A stretch of 64,000 bases of DNA from Pollenia angustigena (taxonomy: Eukaryota; Arthropoda; Insecta; Diptera; Polleniidae). The translations under genes were made by a program, and so were the position numbers. Where the stretch lies: positions 212,167,253-212,231,252 of the forward strand of contig OV884060.1 in the NCBI GenBank assembly GCA_930367215.1. The letters run 5' to 3'. Positions 46,113-56,944 of the stretch are shown piece by piece. The notes beneath the pieces were generated by a model. It searched no databases. It saw only the letters and a list, made by a program, of their open reading frames with translations, and was not told the origin of the DNA. How positions within the stretch are numbered: position 1 is the first letter of the stretch; each line of letters begins with the position of its first letter.

Positions 46113-46756
46113 TAAATGGATTTCTCGACCCTAAAAACAATTTGTTTGCCTCTATTTTTGAATATTTTGGAAAACTAACTATTTTGAAAAATTTGGGGCT
46201 CGAAATTCATTTTTGACCTATGGTTTCTTTGGCAAAGTTTCTTGGAATGACTTATAGAACAAGAATCGCGATGCGCTTTGGACGCGAAAAAATTTTACCC
46301 ACTCTATTATTATGTATAATTAATGATCATGTATTTTTTGCTATCTATACTTGAAATCTACAAATGAATTTGTTTTTGTTGCATTAAATTTTTGTTTTTA
46401 AAAATAAAATACAAAAATTTAAAAGAAAATGATTTAGTACTATTGGGGCCGAAAAACTACGATTTTAAAAGTTCGTTGGTACGATATTAGTTTTCTCATT
46501 TATCATCCCTGATTAGCATATAAGAAAAAACATAAAATAAATAAAGTTTAGTTGATTATTATACCTCTCAACCCAATCGTGTTTTTCTTACATAAAAATA
46601 CGTTAGAAGCCAAAAGTACACACCCCTGTTCCTACAAGTTTCTCTGTGTTTACTAAAGTGAGTGCGTATTGATGAGTGGTCTAGTCCCTGTCGGATTTTT
46701 ATTAGCAAGCTATCGCTATCCCTATCGTAAAATTAGTAAGCTTAAAGTTAACTCAT
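46113..46756. other. No gene identified
   Basis: AT-rich sequence; no coding or repeat structure was supported. Confidence 0.35.
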
Positions 46757-46999
46757 GGTTAGGGAAGAGATTTTCATGCACTAAAAAATCGAAAATATGC
46801 GCTTAAATTATGCACTAAAAAAATCCAAAATACGCACTAAAAAATAATAATATGCACTAAAAACTTAAACAATTTCCATAAAAAATCGCTTTTTAATTAA
46901 GAAAAATATAAAAATTGTTATTCAAAAATATCTTTTAAAAAAAGCTAAAAATTATGTTTGTTAAAATTAATAAGTACTGTTTTATTTAAAGAAAAACTT

Positions 47000-47240
47000 T
47001 GCCTTGTATTTGAGAAATGCCAATGCATATTGAGAAAATTAATTTTCAGATACCACTTTGATGCAAACCCTTTTGGATTTACATTTAATTTGTCGGGTTA
47101 TTCTTCCTGCCACATTGTTAATTTTACTTTCTGCAACTTCAATTTATTTGACTTGAGTATTAAGTTAACTAAATCCCTCCTTATAAATAATTATTTCACC
47201 AATATCTCCGTCGTTGGAATATACAATTGCTAATTGCATA
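47000..47240 (-). pseudogene. hAT transposase C-terminal remnant
   Basis: The minus strand reads, among stops, LKLQKVKLTMWQEE and PDKLNVNPKGFASKWYL. This resembles the C-terminal region of the CGBP1/DUF659 type of hAT transposase. The match is weak and rests partly on the better fragment at 48250-48450. Confidence 0.3.
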
Positions 47241-47517
47241 ATTATCGGTATCAAGAAGCTCTTCAAACATTCTTAAATTACTAAAAGTTGTTGCATGGAA
47301 TTCTTAAGCGTCTAGCCAGGCCCCATATCGTTATCAGAGATCAGCAATAAGTATTGAAAAAGTGAGTAGAGCTGAATCATTACTCATAATTTTTTTGTAC
47401 TTATGCACACTCATACTTATTGCAATGTTGATTTAGATCTGCCATCGGCAAAATCAGGGCGCCGCGTTTTCTCTTTTCTCTTGTAACTCAATGTGTATAG
47501 GTTAAGCAAAATGCGGG

Positions 47518-47889
47518 TCATACGTAACTCTGCAAATAATGCGACGAGTCCATACACGCATGTAAAATGTAGCCCATAAGGTCCAAAGGTAACCCCAATG
47601 TATGGAAAAAACATGGTCAATTTAACATTACGATGTTCTTGAGCAGGACCATATAACCCAGCTTTGCATTACAAAGGAGTAGTCTTAAAACAACTCCATG
47701 GTATACTCCAGAGGATTAGTTTTGAAATCGTTTAAAAACGAAAACATGTCGTTAAAAAACGAAGACATGCCGTTTCACTACCAACTCTTTTTTAACAATG
47801 ACATGGTCCATGCTTGCATTACATTGGACCAGTCCAGGAAGTAGTCCATTTGATCAAAACGGATGAAGTAATCCAATATTATTTGCAGG
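47518..47889. mobile_element. Copy of the CCCTGCAAATAAT MITE family
   Basis: TCTGCAAATAATGCGACGAG at 47530 and CCAATATTATTTGCAGGG ending 47889 match the ends of 35132-35951 in inverse. The interior shares GGACCATATAACCCAGC and GTTTTTAAACGAAAACATGTC-type segments. Confidence 0.6.
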
Positions 47890-48249
47890 GAAGTACGATT
47901 CGCACACGAACTTATTATAAGCAAGGCTGCCAGATTTGTCCCCGAAATAGCAAAGTGACGATTTGGCAATTACTGTTTACTAAAATTATATGTATGAAGT
48001 GGACGATTTTGTGCCAAATTAACCTGGCAGCGCTTATTATGAAGTTGTATGTTTGATCTGTTGTGTTAAAACGGTTAATGGATGAGCTGAATGAGTTGAG
48101 TCATTGTAAGTATTTTCCTGAAATTATAAATCAAACTGAGGTCATTTATGAGTGTCGACGTTGCACTCATATTCATTGCAACCTATACTTATACATCAAC
48201 GGTCTCGTGAGTATGAGTGAACCAGAGTAATTGAGTTTATATGATTTCT

Positions 48250-48455
48250 ACTCACTTATACATAAAATCTCTGCTCGTTACTACTGGCTACGGGAAGGGG
48301 AACCAAAGGGATTCATTTCATTAAAAATTGCAATGTTATCGAATTGGCTTCTGATTTCCTCTGCAACGCGGTATACCCTATGTGGCAAGCAAGTATCTTG
48401 TAACTGTACTGGATAAACTATTTTAAAACCATTGCAAGCCTTAACCATGCAAGGT
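48250..48455 (-). pseudogene. hAT transposase core remnant
   Basis: The minus-strand frame reads TDAAPCMVKACNGFKIVYPV, QLQDTCLPHRVYRVAEEIRS and QFDNIAIFNEMNPFGSP without a stop. The order DAAPxMxKAxxxxK...xTCLxHxxxRVxEEIRSxFxxI matches the RNase-H-like core of the CGBP1/DUF659 branch of hAT transposases. The plus-strand frame over the same bases is a shadow. Confidence 0.6.
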
Positions 48456-49205
48456 GCTGCATCGGTTTAAAATATAAGAAGAAAAGCTCCAAAAGAATTT
48501 ATTTATTTAAATATGCCAAAAACGGATATGTTTGCGTTGCGCAGACATTATTTTTTTTTATTGGCTGTGAAAGATGATTTTGTTGTCATCAAAAAACATT
48601 GAACATGTATCAAAATATGCCTCAAAAAGGCAAAATATGCGCTATAAACTTAAAAGTGCTGCTAAAAGGCCCTTTTAACCAAATTATGCAAAAAAAGGCT
48701 GCAAACGATAAATCATACTAAAATATGCACTAACAAATCGATGCCAAAATTCATAAAAAGCTCTAAAACGAATAAATATATTGTTTCTACCTTCATTGGT
48801 GGCACAACTAAAAACATGCAACAGCATATTTGTGGTTTCCCTGGTTATGACCCTTATGCCCATATTAGTAAATAAAGAAACAAATTTTGGGCTGGAATTC
48901 GGGGATCCCGGGAATATGATTTTTATTTTACGCTTTCCCGCGAAAAAGAAAAACCCAAGTAGAAATGCTTTTATACAAGGCGAATTCATTACAGGCGATC
49001 TTAAAAACCATTCTGATAACTTTTTTTTAGCTTTATAACTGTTAAATGTAAAAATTTTGTTCATTGTCTTTGTTTCTGTTTTGTTTCTGTTTTTGACATT
49101 GTACAATGATTTAACAAAAACAAATTACTTGTGATTTTTGTACGAGCTGTACTTGTTGTAGTACCGGGATTACTTGTAATGAATTTGCCTTGATTTTATA
49201 TACAT

Positions 49206-49776
49206 TAGGGTGGTCCAAAAATTTTTTTTCGATTTTCCAAATAAGTATACCAGTTTTGCGTTAGGTTAGGGCCATGAAAATTTGGTAAAAATATGAGCTC
49301 GATCGGTTAAAAATTGCCGTGCCGAACGCGCATTGAAATCTGTGAGAATGAAATTAGGATGTAATCCAATCCAATTCCGTTTTTTTAATCTTGGACTTCA
49401 TGTTCGTCTGGCTGTCCGTGCGTCTCTTCTAGAGTCGGTTTTCGAGAAAATTAAATTTTTCGTATGGGTACCATATGATGGGTTGGAGATAGAGGATAAG
49501 TTTGTTCTAAAGAAATATTGGGGATGCAAAAATAATGGGGGTTGCTCATACATTTTACATCTCTAGGGTTGACTCCTCAGTAGTTACGGGCGTTTTTCTC
49601 TCCATTTAGCCCGAAATTCTTTCGCACAGATTTCAATGCGCGTGCGGCACGGCAATTTACAACCGATCCAGCTCACATTTTAACCAAATTTTTTTTTACC
49701 CTAACCTAACACAAAATTGGTATACTTTTTTGAAACAGATAACTTTTTAAATTTCCCTTCATTGATGGTCCACTCT
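49206..49776. mobile_element. Inverted-repeat element with GC-rich arms
   Basis: Arms of about 150 bp pair closely. On the left, GCGTTAGGTTAGGG, GAGCTCGATCGGTTAAAAAT, TGCCGTGCCGAACGCGCATT and GAAATCTGTG; on the right (49610-49770) the inverse forms. The centre contains CTGGCTGTCCGTGCGTCTC. Ends AGGGTGGTCC / GGACCACTCT. No protein was recognised; the 77-codon frame across the centre is doubtful. Confidence 0.65.
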
Positions 49777-50144
49777 CATATATGTACATATACAAATAAA
49801 ATTTCCTTTTTTATTGCTCCGTTTGATATTATTTTTTTAAGTACATATTCGAGCCCTAACCGCGAAAATAACATAAGCGACATCATTTTCAATTTTCGTT
49901 TTTTGTAATAAATGTCTTTATTGGCAACACTTGCTTCATCTCCTAAAATTTCATGGTCACAGAAAGTACCGTTACGATTTTATAGCAAAAACTATTTTAT
50001 TGTAAGCGACAAATTTCATATGAAATAAAATAAAAAAAACTCTCTCCTGTAAAATTTGGTTTTTGGCGCTTACTTCTCGATGTTAAGTAAATTTTGTAAA
50101 ATGAGTTCCTCTTCAGTAAAAAGTTTTATTTTAAACAAACATAC
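49777..50144 (-). other. Start of the long FN3-gene intron
   Basis: Intron sequence directly after the donor of the 50145-50382 exon. Nothing else was recognised. Confidence 0.4.
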
Positions 50145-50382
50145 CTGCGGCCGGTTTCCATGCCAATGTTGCTGTTAAGTGCATTTTATTTAGTTTATCC
50201 TCTGTAAAATGTGTAATTTTTATTTCCGTTACATTGCCAGGCGTATAACTGCGTCGTAAGGTTTTAAATTGTTGCTGTTGCGCGATTACCGAATATTTAT
50301 TGTTTGAGTGAACCGCGAACACAGAGATATTGTATGTAGTGTTGGCCATAAGTTGGTTAATGGTAAAAAAATTGTCGTCCGA
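50145..50382 (-). CDS. Exon of an FN3-domain receptor gene (end of one FN3, start of the next)
   Basis: On the minus strand a pyrimidine-rich acceptor (TTTTTTATTTATTTTAG) precedes a 238-bp exon that closes at CCGCAG then GTATGT, both close to consensus. It begins at a codon boundary and ends one base into a codon. The product reads SDDNFFTINQLMANTTYNIS, VFAVHSNNKYSV and so on, with the FN3 tyrosine-corner signature LMxNTTYNISVFAV. It then reads KTLRRSYTPGNVTEI and LTATLAWKPAA, the linker and first strands of the next FN3 domain. Three N-glycosylation sequons (NTT, NIS, NVT) suit an extracellular location. The downstream partner is the exon 25803-25882. Candidates are FN3-bearing insect receptors such as Torso- or Sevenless-type kinases or cell-adhesion receptors; the sequence does not decide. 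Upstream exons should lie at higher coordinates but were not found. Confidence 0.7.
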
Positions 50383-51479
50383 CTAAAATAAATAAAAAAT
50401 AAATAAATGCATATTTAGATATTTATACAATAGGGGTATTCACGGAAGACTGATTATCCGGTTTCATGGTTATGTAAAAGTATTATCAGCAACAAAATAC
50501 TTTTAAAAACAAATTATTTTTGCTGTTGATAAATTGTTAACTGAACTTAATTTATGTAGTTTTACTAAATTGCGTTCGCGTATACAAAATACAGTAAATG
50601 AGAACACAAATTGAGAACGTAAAGTGAAAGTTCTTGACTGAGTATTTCGATGGCTTAATATAAAAAAGGTGTAACTCCAGTGTAATAAACAACAATTTTG
50701 ATACCCTACAATTATAAAGCAAAAAAAAAGTTATCATAAGGACTGTTAAGTTCATTTGTAATGAATTCGCCTTGATAAAATATATTAAAATCAATAAGAA
50801 AGTACACAAAAAATAATGTAAGAAAAGATAAACTATATATCGTTGCAAATAGGGCTTTTTGAGTGATTGCAATTCTCATTCACTCTGCAATTTTATTTGC
50901 TAATATTTTTGGCTTTTCTAAAAATTTTTGGGAGAATGATTCCTGATGATCATCCAACAATAAATTTCAGTGTTTTTACCAAGAATAAAAATTGGGAATT
51001 AAGCACGACAAACAAAATCGTATAAATTAAAAATTTTTTATTCCAAAACTTAGTTTGATAATAAAATAAATTTGTGCAAAACTCATTGAAGAAAATAATT
51101 TTAGATTTTCTATTGAATTAATTTAAAATTTAATAAAAAAAATCCTAAATATTTCGATTCAACACAAAATGTTTTTAAATAACTTATAGCTCGGGTTTTT
51201 AAATTGGCGCATTAAAATGTACACAACGACAGAAAGCTCCAACTGTTTACAGAAAACCGGAAATTAGTTATTTCTCTTTCGCTTTTCCCCCAGCACAAAA
51301 TTTTTTTGTTGGTTTTGCTAATTGATGCATAATAAGACGTTTGGAGTAAGTGGATGTTTTTTTTTTTATATGTAAACAATTTACATATTTTACATATTTT
51401 TTTGTAAAATTTACCGAATAGTTGAAAAAAAAGTATTATACAGACTTGTATATCATTTTTTTTTTCAACTATTTATTGA
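50383..51479. other. Intergenic or intronic AT-rich sequence
   Basis: It contains a repeat fragment (about 50900-51060) shared in inverse with 36030-36985. A short inverted TTTTTTTTCAACTATT / AATAGTTGAAAAAAAA pair lies near 51415-51470. No exon was supported. Confidence 0.4.
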
Positions 51480-52860
51480 ATCTTCATATACAAAATATGA
51501 ACTAACAATAATTAATCAAATCTTATCCTAATACTTTGTTTTGTGTCCTGCCAGTGCCAGACAACAAATATCGTCATCACGGTTTCTGTTCACATATGTA
51601 GGTGTTCATCACTCTTCTGATTGGGTGAGTGCTGCAGTGTCTCTTCTTCTTAAGCGAGTGTGGCCGCTATGATTTAAAATATTTCGAGCTAGTGGATTTG
51701 GGTGTTGTTCAAGCCTTTTTAAATATTTAACTGCATATTTTGTGATCATAGTTTTTACTAATGGCACATTTAGATCCTTATGAATGTTTGAGTTTTTAAC
51801 ATACCAGGAAGCGGCTGTGATAATTCGAAGAAGTTAAATTTGGCGCCTTTGAATTTTGTCGATATGAGAGGCCGAGGCAGTGCCCCATAGTTGAATACCG
51901 TAGCACCAGATAGGCTTTAAGATAGAGTTGTAAAGTAGAAGCTTGCAATCTAGACTAAGGACAGAATTTCTTCCAATAAGCCAATGAATTTGAATGGCTT
52001 TTAGTTTCATTTGAGTTAATTTTGCCTCTATATGGCATTTCCACGTTAATCGCCGATCCAGATGTACACCGAGATATTTTACATGCGAATGTTGAGGAAT
52101 TATTTGATTATTGATTGTAATAGGGGGGCAAGATTCCCGGCGCAAGGTGAATGTTATATGCACGCATTTTTGCTAACTGACCATTATCCTCCATTGTCTT
52201 AACCATATTTCTAGTTGAAATATATGATGCTGTAAGTAACGAGATGCTTCATAACGGTTTTCGTGGACGCTTAGAAAAGCTGTATCGTCTGCAAATGTTG
52301 AAGTTTGGGTGTAGTTGCTTGTTGGCATGTCCGAAGTATAAATTAAGTATAATAGAGGGCCCAGGATGCTGCCTTGTGGGACTCCAGCGCCAATGGGCTG
52401 AGGTGAACTTAAGAAATTTCCTTCTTTAATAATAAATTGACGACCGACTAAGTAGCTTTCTAGCAGCTTGTGATAATAAGCTAATACCCTATAAGACTCA
52501 ACTTTTGTATGATCTTTACCTGGCTTTGGTATCATGGTAACTAATGAAACCTTCCATTTTTGAGGATAGTATTCAAGGCGTAAAATAGCATTAAAAATAA
52601 AAAGAATAATTTTCTTTGCTATGCCAGGTAGGTCCAAAAGCATTTTATTACTGATTTATCAATACCAGGTGCCTTCTTAGTGTTTAAGTCACAAATAGCT
52701 TTTTCGATTTCTCTTATCTCAAATCTGAGGGGAATAGCTGCTCTAGCAGCAACAGGTGTTAACTCGACCGCAATATTGTGAGATATATTTGGTGTGAATA
52801 CGTATTTCAAGTGACTAGCAAACAGATGTCCTTTTTCAATATCAACTACCACACAAGTTT
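51480..52860 (-). pseudogene. Jockey-clade LINE reverse transcriptase, 5-prime truncated and broken
   Basis: From 52852 downward: EIEKAICDLNTKKAPGIDK, then PQKWKVSLVTMIPKPGKDHT, IGAGVPQGSILGPLLYLIYT and STFADDTAFLSV with the FADD catalytic motif. A frame change near 52170 leads to HVKYLGVHLDRRLTWKCHIE and LLYNSILKPIWCYGIQLWGT. After a stop near 51836 it continues to about 51616 with ITAASWYVKNSNIHKDL and NHSGHTRLRRRD. These follow the jockey order of palm, thumb and C-terminal region. Endonuclease and ORF1 are absent. The plus-strand T run at about 51457-51467 corresponds to the minus-strand poly(A) tail region. Confidence 0.8.
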
Positions 52861-53334
52861 CTTAATGGTGGCTTAGAAGCTTTAAGCCCTTATGACACTA
52901 CATTTTTTATGCATTGTTCAAGTTTTGTTGAACAGTGCAAATATGAAGTAATAGAAAAACTTACCTAGTGCGAAGGGTTCAGCTGTATTAAGATTAATGG
53001 TAAACTGTCAAAAATTGTACTAAAGTTATCGATAAAAAATGAAGTTATGTCAAAAAAAATGTAAAATTGTTCAACTTAAAATTGACATTTCAAGCTTGAA
53101 ATATTAAAAGTGTTGCTAAATCAACGGTTTATGGGCAAATTCAGTGATTTACCGCCTTTTGTTTTTAGGTTTCTCATAAACAAAAAGTTGGCAACATTTA
53201 ATAAAATCAACAGAACAGGGATGGCTAAGTTGCTTCAATTCTAGTTTTTTATTGATACTTTTTAAACTAAGATTTATAATATCCTTTTTGTCGTGTTTTT
53301 TAAGAACATAAATAAAATTAATTTCAACTAAAAC

Positions 53335-54950
53335 AAGTAAGAGTGCTATATTCGGCTGTGCCGAATTTTATATACCCTTCACCATTTTGCGAGCAGAATA
53401 CAGAGCAACTAGACAAAAACTAAATAAAACTGGTAAATATTTTTTTTTTTTTAAATAAGAGACAACCGGTTTTGAACTTCGCTTTTCATAAGGGCCCAGA
53501 ATATATATACTTTATACGGTGTAGGATCAATATTGTAGAAATTACAGTTATATATACCTTTTTTACCTTCGGTGAAGGGTATATAAAGAGTAATTTTCCG
53601 GAATTCAGGGGTCTAATCACAGAATTCGATACTATCGTATCGAATAAACGATAGACACTGGCGTATCGAATGAAAACTCGATAAATGTAATGTCGAGTTA
53701 CTCGATGTCGAATGCTATTATTTCAAATGCAATACATTTCATTCGATATCGAGTTTCAAGATACCAAAATAAATAATTTCGATAAATTTTGCTCGATATC
53801 GTATGCGGTGATTATACCCCAGTATTTCTGTTATAACTCATACAAATTTCCGACATTTTGATATATAAGTCATATCCATAGGACGTATAGCAGCCCTAAA
53901 ATTTAGGTTTTTATAAAAATTTTGATGTTTTTAGCCCATTTTTGGAGTATTTTGCTCATAAATTACCCATTGTCTAACCGATTTGATATTTTTATATACC
54001 GAGGTGTTAAGGAATAATTTTACCATTTACTTAAGTTATATTTATATTAAACATTTATATAAACTTGTAAATATATATTTTAACAAAGTTAATTATAAAA
54101 AGAGTAATTTTTGGGGATTCAGTATTTTGGTTATAACTCAGCCATTTTTTAACCGATTTGGCAGATTTATGTACCGACGTGTTGAAGAAGAAATTTACCA
54201 TTTACTGTAGTTATAAAGCTTGGACTCGGGAAGATCTATGGTTCCCGAAAGTGGGTATTTAAAAAAAAATAATTTAATTTTGGTCATAACTCTTTTGTAT
54301 CTGAACCGATTTTTCCGAGTTTTTTATAAAATATGTTCTACTAGAAATTTCCGATATTTTTGTATATAAGTCATATCCATAGGACGTATAGCAGCCCTAA
54401 AATTTATATATTTTTATACAATTTTAAATTTTTTTTTTACGGAAGGTACCACGCCCACTTCTCCAATCCCGTCCATATTTTGTAGGATGGTGTGTACTGG
54501 CAACCTTAATGTGTGTACCTAATTTGGAAACTTTGGCTCTTGCCGTTCTCAAGATATACAGAAATAAAAAAAATACAACAACAAGGGATTTTTGGAAAAA
54601 TTTAGAGGTAGTCGTGGTTTTTTGCTCATATCTCCGTCATTTTTGGACCGATCTGGCTGAATTTCAATAGCAAACTTAAACGGAGTATATTTGACATAAA
54701 TATACATCAACCTAGTCCACATCATTTCTGGGGTTTTCGGAAAACCCATTTCAACATACACACGGACAGACGGACAGACGGTCAGACGGACAGACGGACA
54801 GACGGACAACCGGATTTGAACTTCGCTTTTCATAAGGACCCAGAATATATATACTTTATAGGGTGTAGGATCAATATTGTGGAACATACAAACGGAATGA
54901 CAAAGTTATATATACCCTCTTACCTTCGGTGAAGGGTATAAAAATCTATT
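53335..54950 (+). mobile_element. Helentron-like repeat, family A
   Basis: It starts ACAAGTAAGAGTGCTATATT, followed by the stem-loop TTCGGCTGTGCCGAA. It ends TTACCTTCGGTGAAGGGTAT, after a GGACAGACGG microsatellite (about 54772-54809). Inverse copy at 7877-9407. A partial internal duplication repeats the CTTCGCTTTTCATAAGG segment at 53477 and 54822. Confidence 0.6.
53608..53820. mobile_element. Small MITE with GGGGTMTAATCAC ends
   Basis: 213 bp inserted in the helentron-like copy. GGGGTCTAATCAC pairs with GTGATTATACCCC. The interior is dense in TCGATA/TATCGA motifs. Related uninterrupted host sequence near 54115 supports the boundaries. Confidence 0.6.
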
Positions 54951-55167
54951 AGTATAATTAGCGTAAAAAAGTACAATTTTTAAAGGTTGCTAGTACAACT
55001 TTAAAAATTCTCAACGCCATCCCTGAAACAAAACCATAACAAGAGAAAAAAAAACTAAAAAACTTTGTTTACATTTTTTAAAGTTTGCTCTTTCTAGCAT
55101 TTACTGTTTCTTTCTATCAATTCTATATCAATTAATGAATAAAACATGTAGTGTCATAAGGGCTTTA

Positions 55168-55693
55168 AGCTTCGTTCACAATCAAAAATACATTTTCACT
55201 TGGTGTTTATAATAGAGCAACAATTTCTTTTGCAAACACACACATTTTGCATTAAGAGACCGTTTGCAAATTTTAATGCGTTAATTACTATTTTTTACAA
55301 CATTATGATAAAGTTTTCATTCAAAACTAGTTAAAATATTTTTAAACGTCAAAAACAATTTCGTACAAATTGTTGCTGAAGTTCTAGTTGACTCAACTTT
55401 AGTTACATTTTTAAAAAAGTTTTAGTTACATTTTTGTTCTAAAAATGACAGAAAAATATATGAAATACTTTGGGAAGAAAGAAGATAGAAGAAGAAACGA
55501 CGTTTAAAATAATTTTATTTAGTTTTGAATGAAAATTTTAACAAAATCTTTCGAAATAAAAATAAATGCATAATATTGTTGTGGCTAAAATTTGCAAACG
55601 TTTTCTTGATGCTAAATGTGTGTAGTTACAAAAGAAATTGGTGTCTCTATTATGAACACCAAGTGAAAATGTTTTTTTGGTTGTGAACGCAGC
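55168..55693. mobile_element. MITE with GCTTCGTTCACAA ends, TTAA or TTA target
   Basis: GCTTCGTTCACAATCAAAAA pairs with the inverted right end. The match continues through CATTTTCACTTGGTGTT and ATAATAGAG. It abuts the preceding element, sharing its target bases. A degraded relative is at 25007-25259. Confidence 0.65.
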
Positions 55694-55839
55694 TTAAAAG
55701 TAAAAACCAATACATAATTATTTTATTCGATTTTAGCAAAAAATAAAGATGTACAAATTAATGTAATAATATTCACAAAAGGTTTCCTATAAATCGAAGC
55801 AAATATTAAGGTCAGCTCAAGTTAGGTTAAGAAGGGTTA

Positions 55840-56230
55840 TTAGCCCAAGAACACACCTTCATTCGGACCAATGCGGATCCCTCTAATATATAGGAAGAAG
55901 GAAGAGAGAAGAAAAGAGTCGATAGGTAGAGTTAAGATAAATGTCTAAAAGCAGTACTCTTCCTACATTTCCCTCATCAGAAATAACCGACCTGTTTTCT
56001 TGACAAAACCCAGTAGAACGACTGGATTACATCCAGCGATACTCCCCAGTTCGTCGCGAAACCTATCTCCTTTTCTGCCTTAGACCCTGCATCCCAGGAC
56101 AGATGCAAAGTTCATGCTTAACTGTCTCAATCTCCTCGGCATCCTCGCATAATCTGCACAAGTCCGGTATGGTACTGTTCCATTTACTCGTAAAAGCCTT
56201 AACAAAACAATGATCCATAAAAAATTGGAT
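55840..56230 (-). pseudogene. LINE (I/LOA/R1-type) C-terminal fragment
   Basis: The minus strand reads MDHCFVKAFTSKWNSTIPDL, then CRLCEDAEEIETVKHELCIC and PGMQGLRQKRR before breaking down. The CxxC...HxxxC-P arrangement is the cysteine-histidine motif found at the C-terminus of I-, LOA- and R1-group LINEs after the RNase H region. The rest toward 55840 reads as degraded coding or 3-prime sequence. No reverse transcriptase is nearby, so this is a 5-prime-truncated insertion. Confidence 0.55.
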
Positions 56231-56472
56231 AATGGCGCCTAAGTAAAGGAGAATTCTAAGCCAGTAATGGAGAACACGATTCGAGCTGCTGTTATGCTAA
56301 CAGTTTGGGGTAATTGCCACATCATATGAAAGGAATTGGGTTTGGTTACAATATGGAATTGATTAAATACTTAAATACTTCTACACAAACAGCACCAGCT
56401 CTGGTCGTAACATTCGTTGAGGGCACATCATTCAACTCATTTAGCTAAAACATTTTTTAATTATTCGAACAG

Positions 56473-56721
56473 CAGCCGTATTCTCCAATTCGCTTAGCTA
56501 AAGCTAAATCCCGATAGCTAAAATGTCGTAAGAGAATACAACATTTAAACATTTTGGCGATGACATAAAAAGCTAAAATTGCGGCGAATTAATTTTTTAT
56601 GGCATTGCCAAATTTAACAATGCCGTTAAAGAATTGCATTCGTAGCCAAAAATCGCTAAATTAACTTTATAGGTTTTTAGCGATATAGATTTAGCTTTAG
56701 CGAAGTACGAAATACGGCTGC
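56473..56721. mobile_element. MITE with GCAGCCGTATT ends
   Basis: 249 bp. GCAGCCGTATT / AATACGGCTGC, with subterminal TTAGCTAAAGCTAAAT / inverted copies. Target duplication not clear. Confidence 0.65.
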
Positions 56722-56944
56722 AGGAATTCGAAAAAAAAAACGCTTGAAAATTGGCGATTTACAAATCGCATGTGACTTTACAATCATGTTTTCAGCACAT
56801 GGCCGTTTACTTTATGTTTTCTTTATAAATGTTGAATAATTTATGTTTTCAGATACATATTAAAATTTTTTTAATTTAAAATTTCAATGATTTCGATTTC
56901 GATGATTCGTATCAATTCGGAATGGTCTCTGACCAAGTAAGAAG

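Larger units (their letters stand above)
46757..48843 (-). mobile_element. hAT element related to 6002-10176, with transposase remnants
   Basis: The right end is GGTTTCCCTG. The left end has decayed to TAGGGAAGAG. Subterminal GCAAAATATGCGCTATAAAC and AAATCGATGCCAAAATTCATAAAAAGC segments match those near 9960-10090. Two minus-strand transposase fragments remain. The flanks do not show an 8-bp duplication. Insertions at 47518-47889 and possibly 47924-48040 split it. Confidence 0.6.
52885..55164. mobile_element. Element with AGCCCTTATGACACTACAT ends, TTA duplication
   Basis: 2280 bp. ~20-bp perfect terminal inverted repeats, flanked by TTA at 52882-52884 and 55165-55167. The ends resemble the Harbinger-like MITEs of this window in target and AGC start. 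The interior is mostly a helentron-like copy (53335-54950). Confidence 0.65.

Noticed and set aside
47924..48040. Short hAT MITE with AAGGCTGCCAGAT / CTGGCAGCGCTT ends
   Set aside because: The ends resemble 7026-9698, but the left and right boundaries and the CTTATTAT duplication cannot be made symmetric; left unlisted.
46757..48843. 8-bp duplication for the second CAGGGAAACC-type hAT copy
   Set aside because: The flanking octamers CTCATGGT and GTTATGAC do not match; the left end has decayed.
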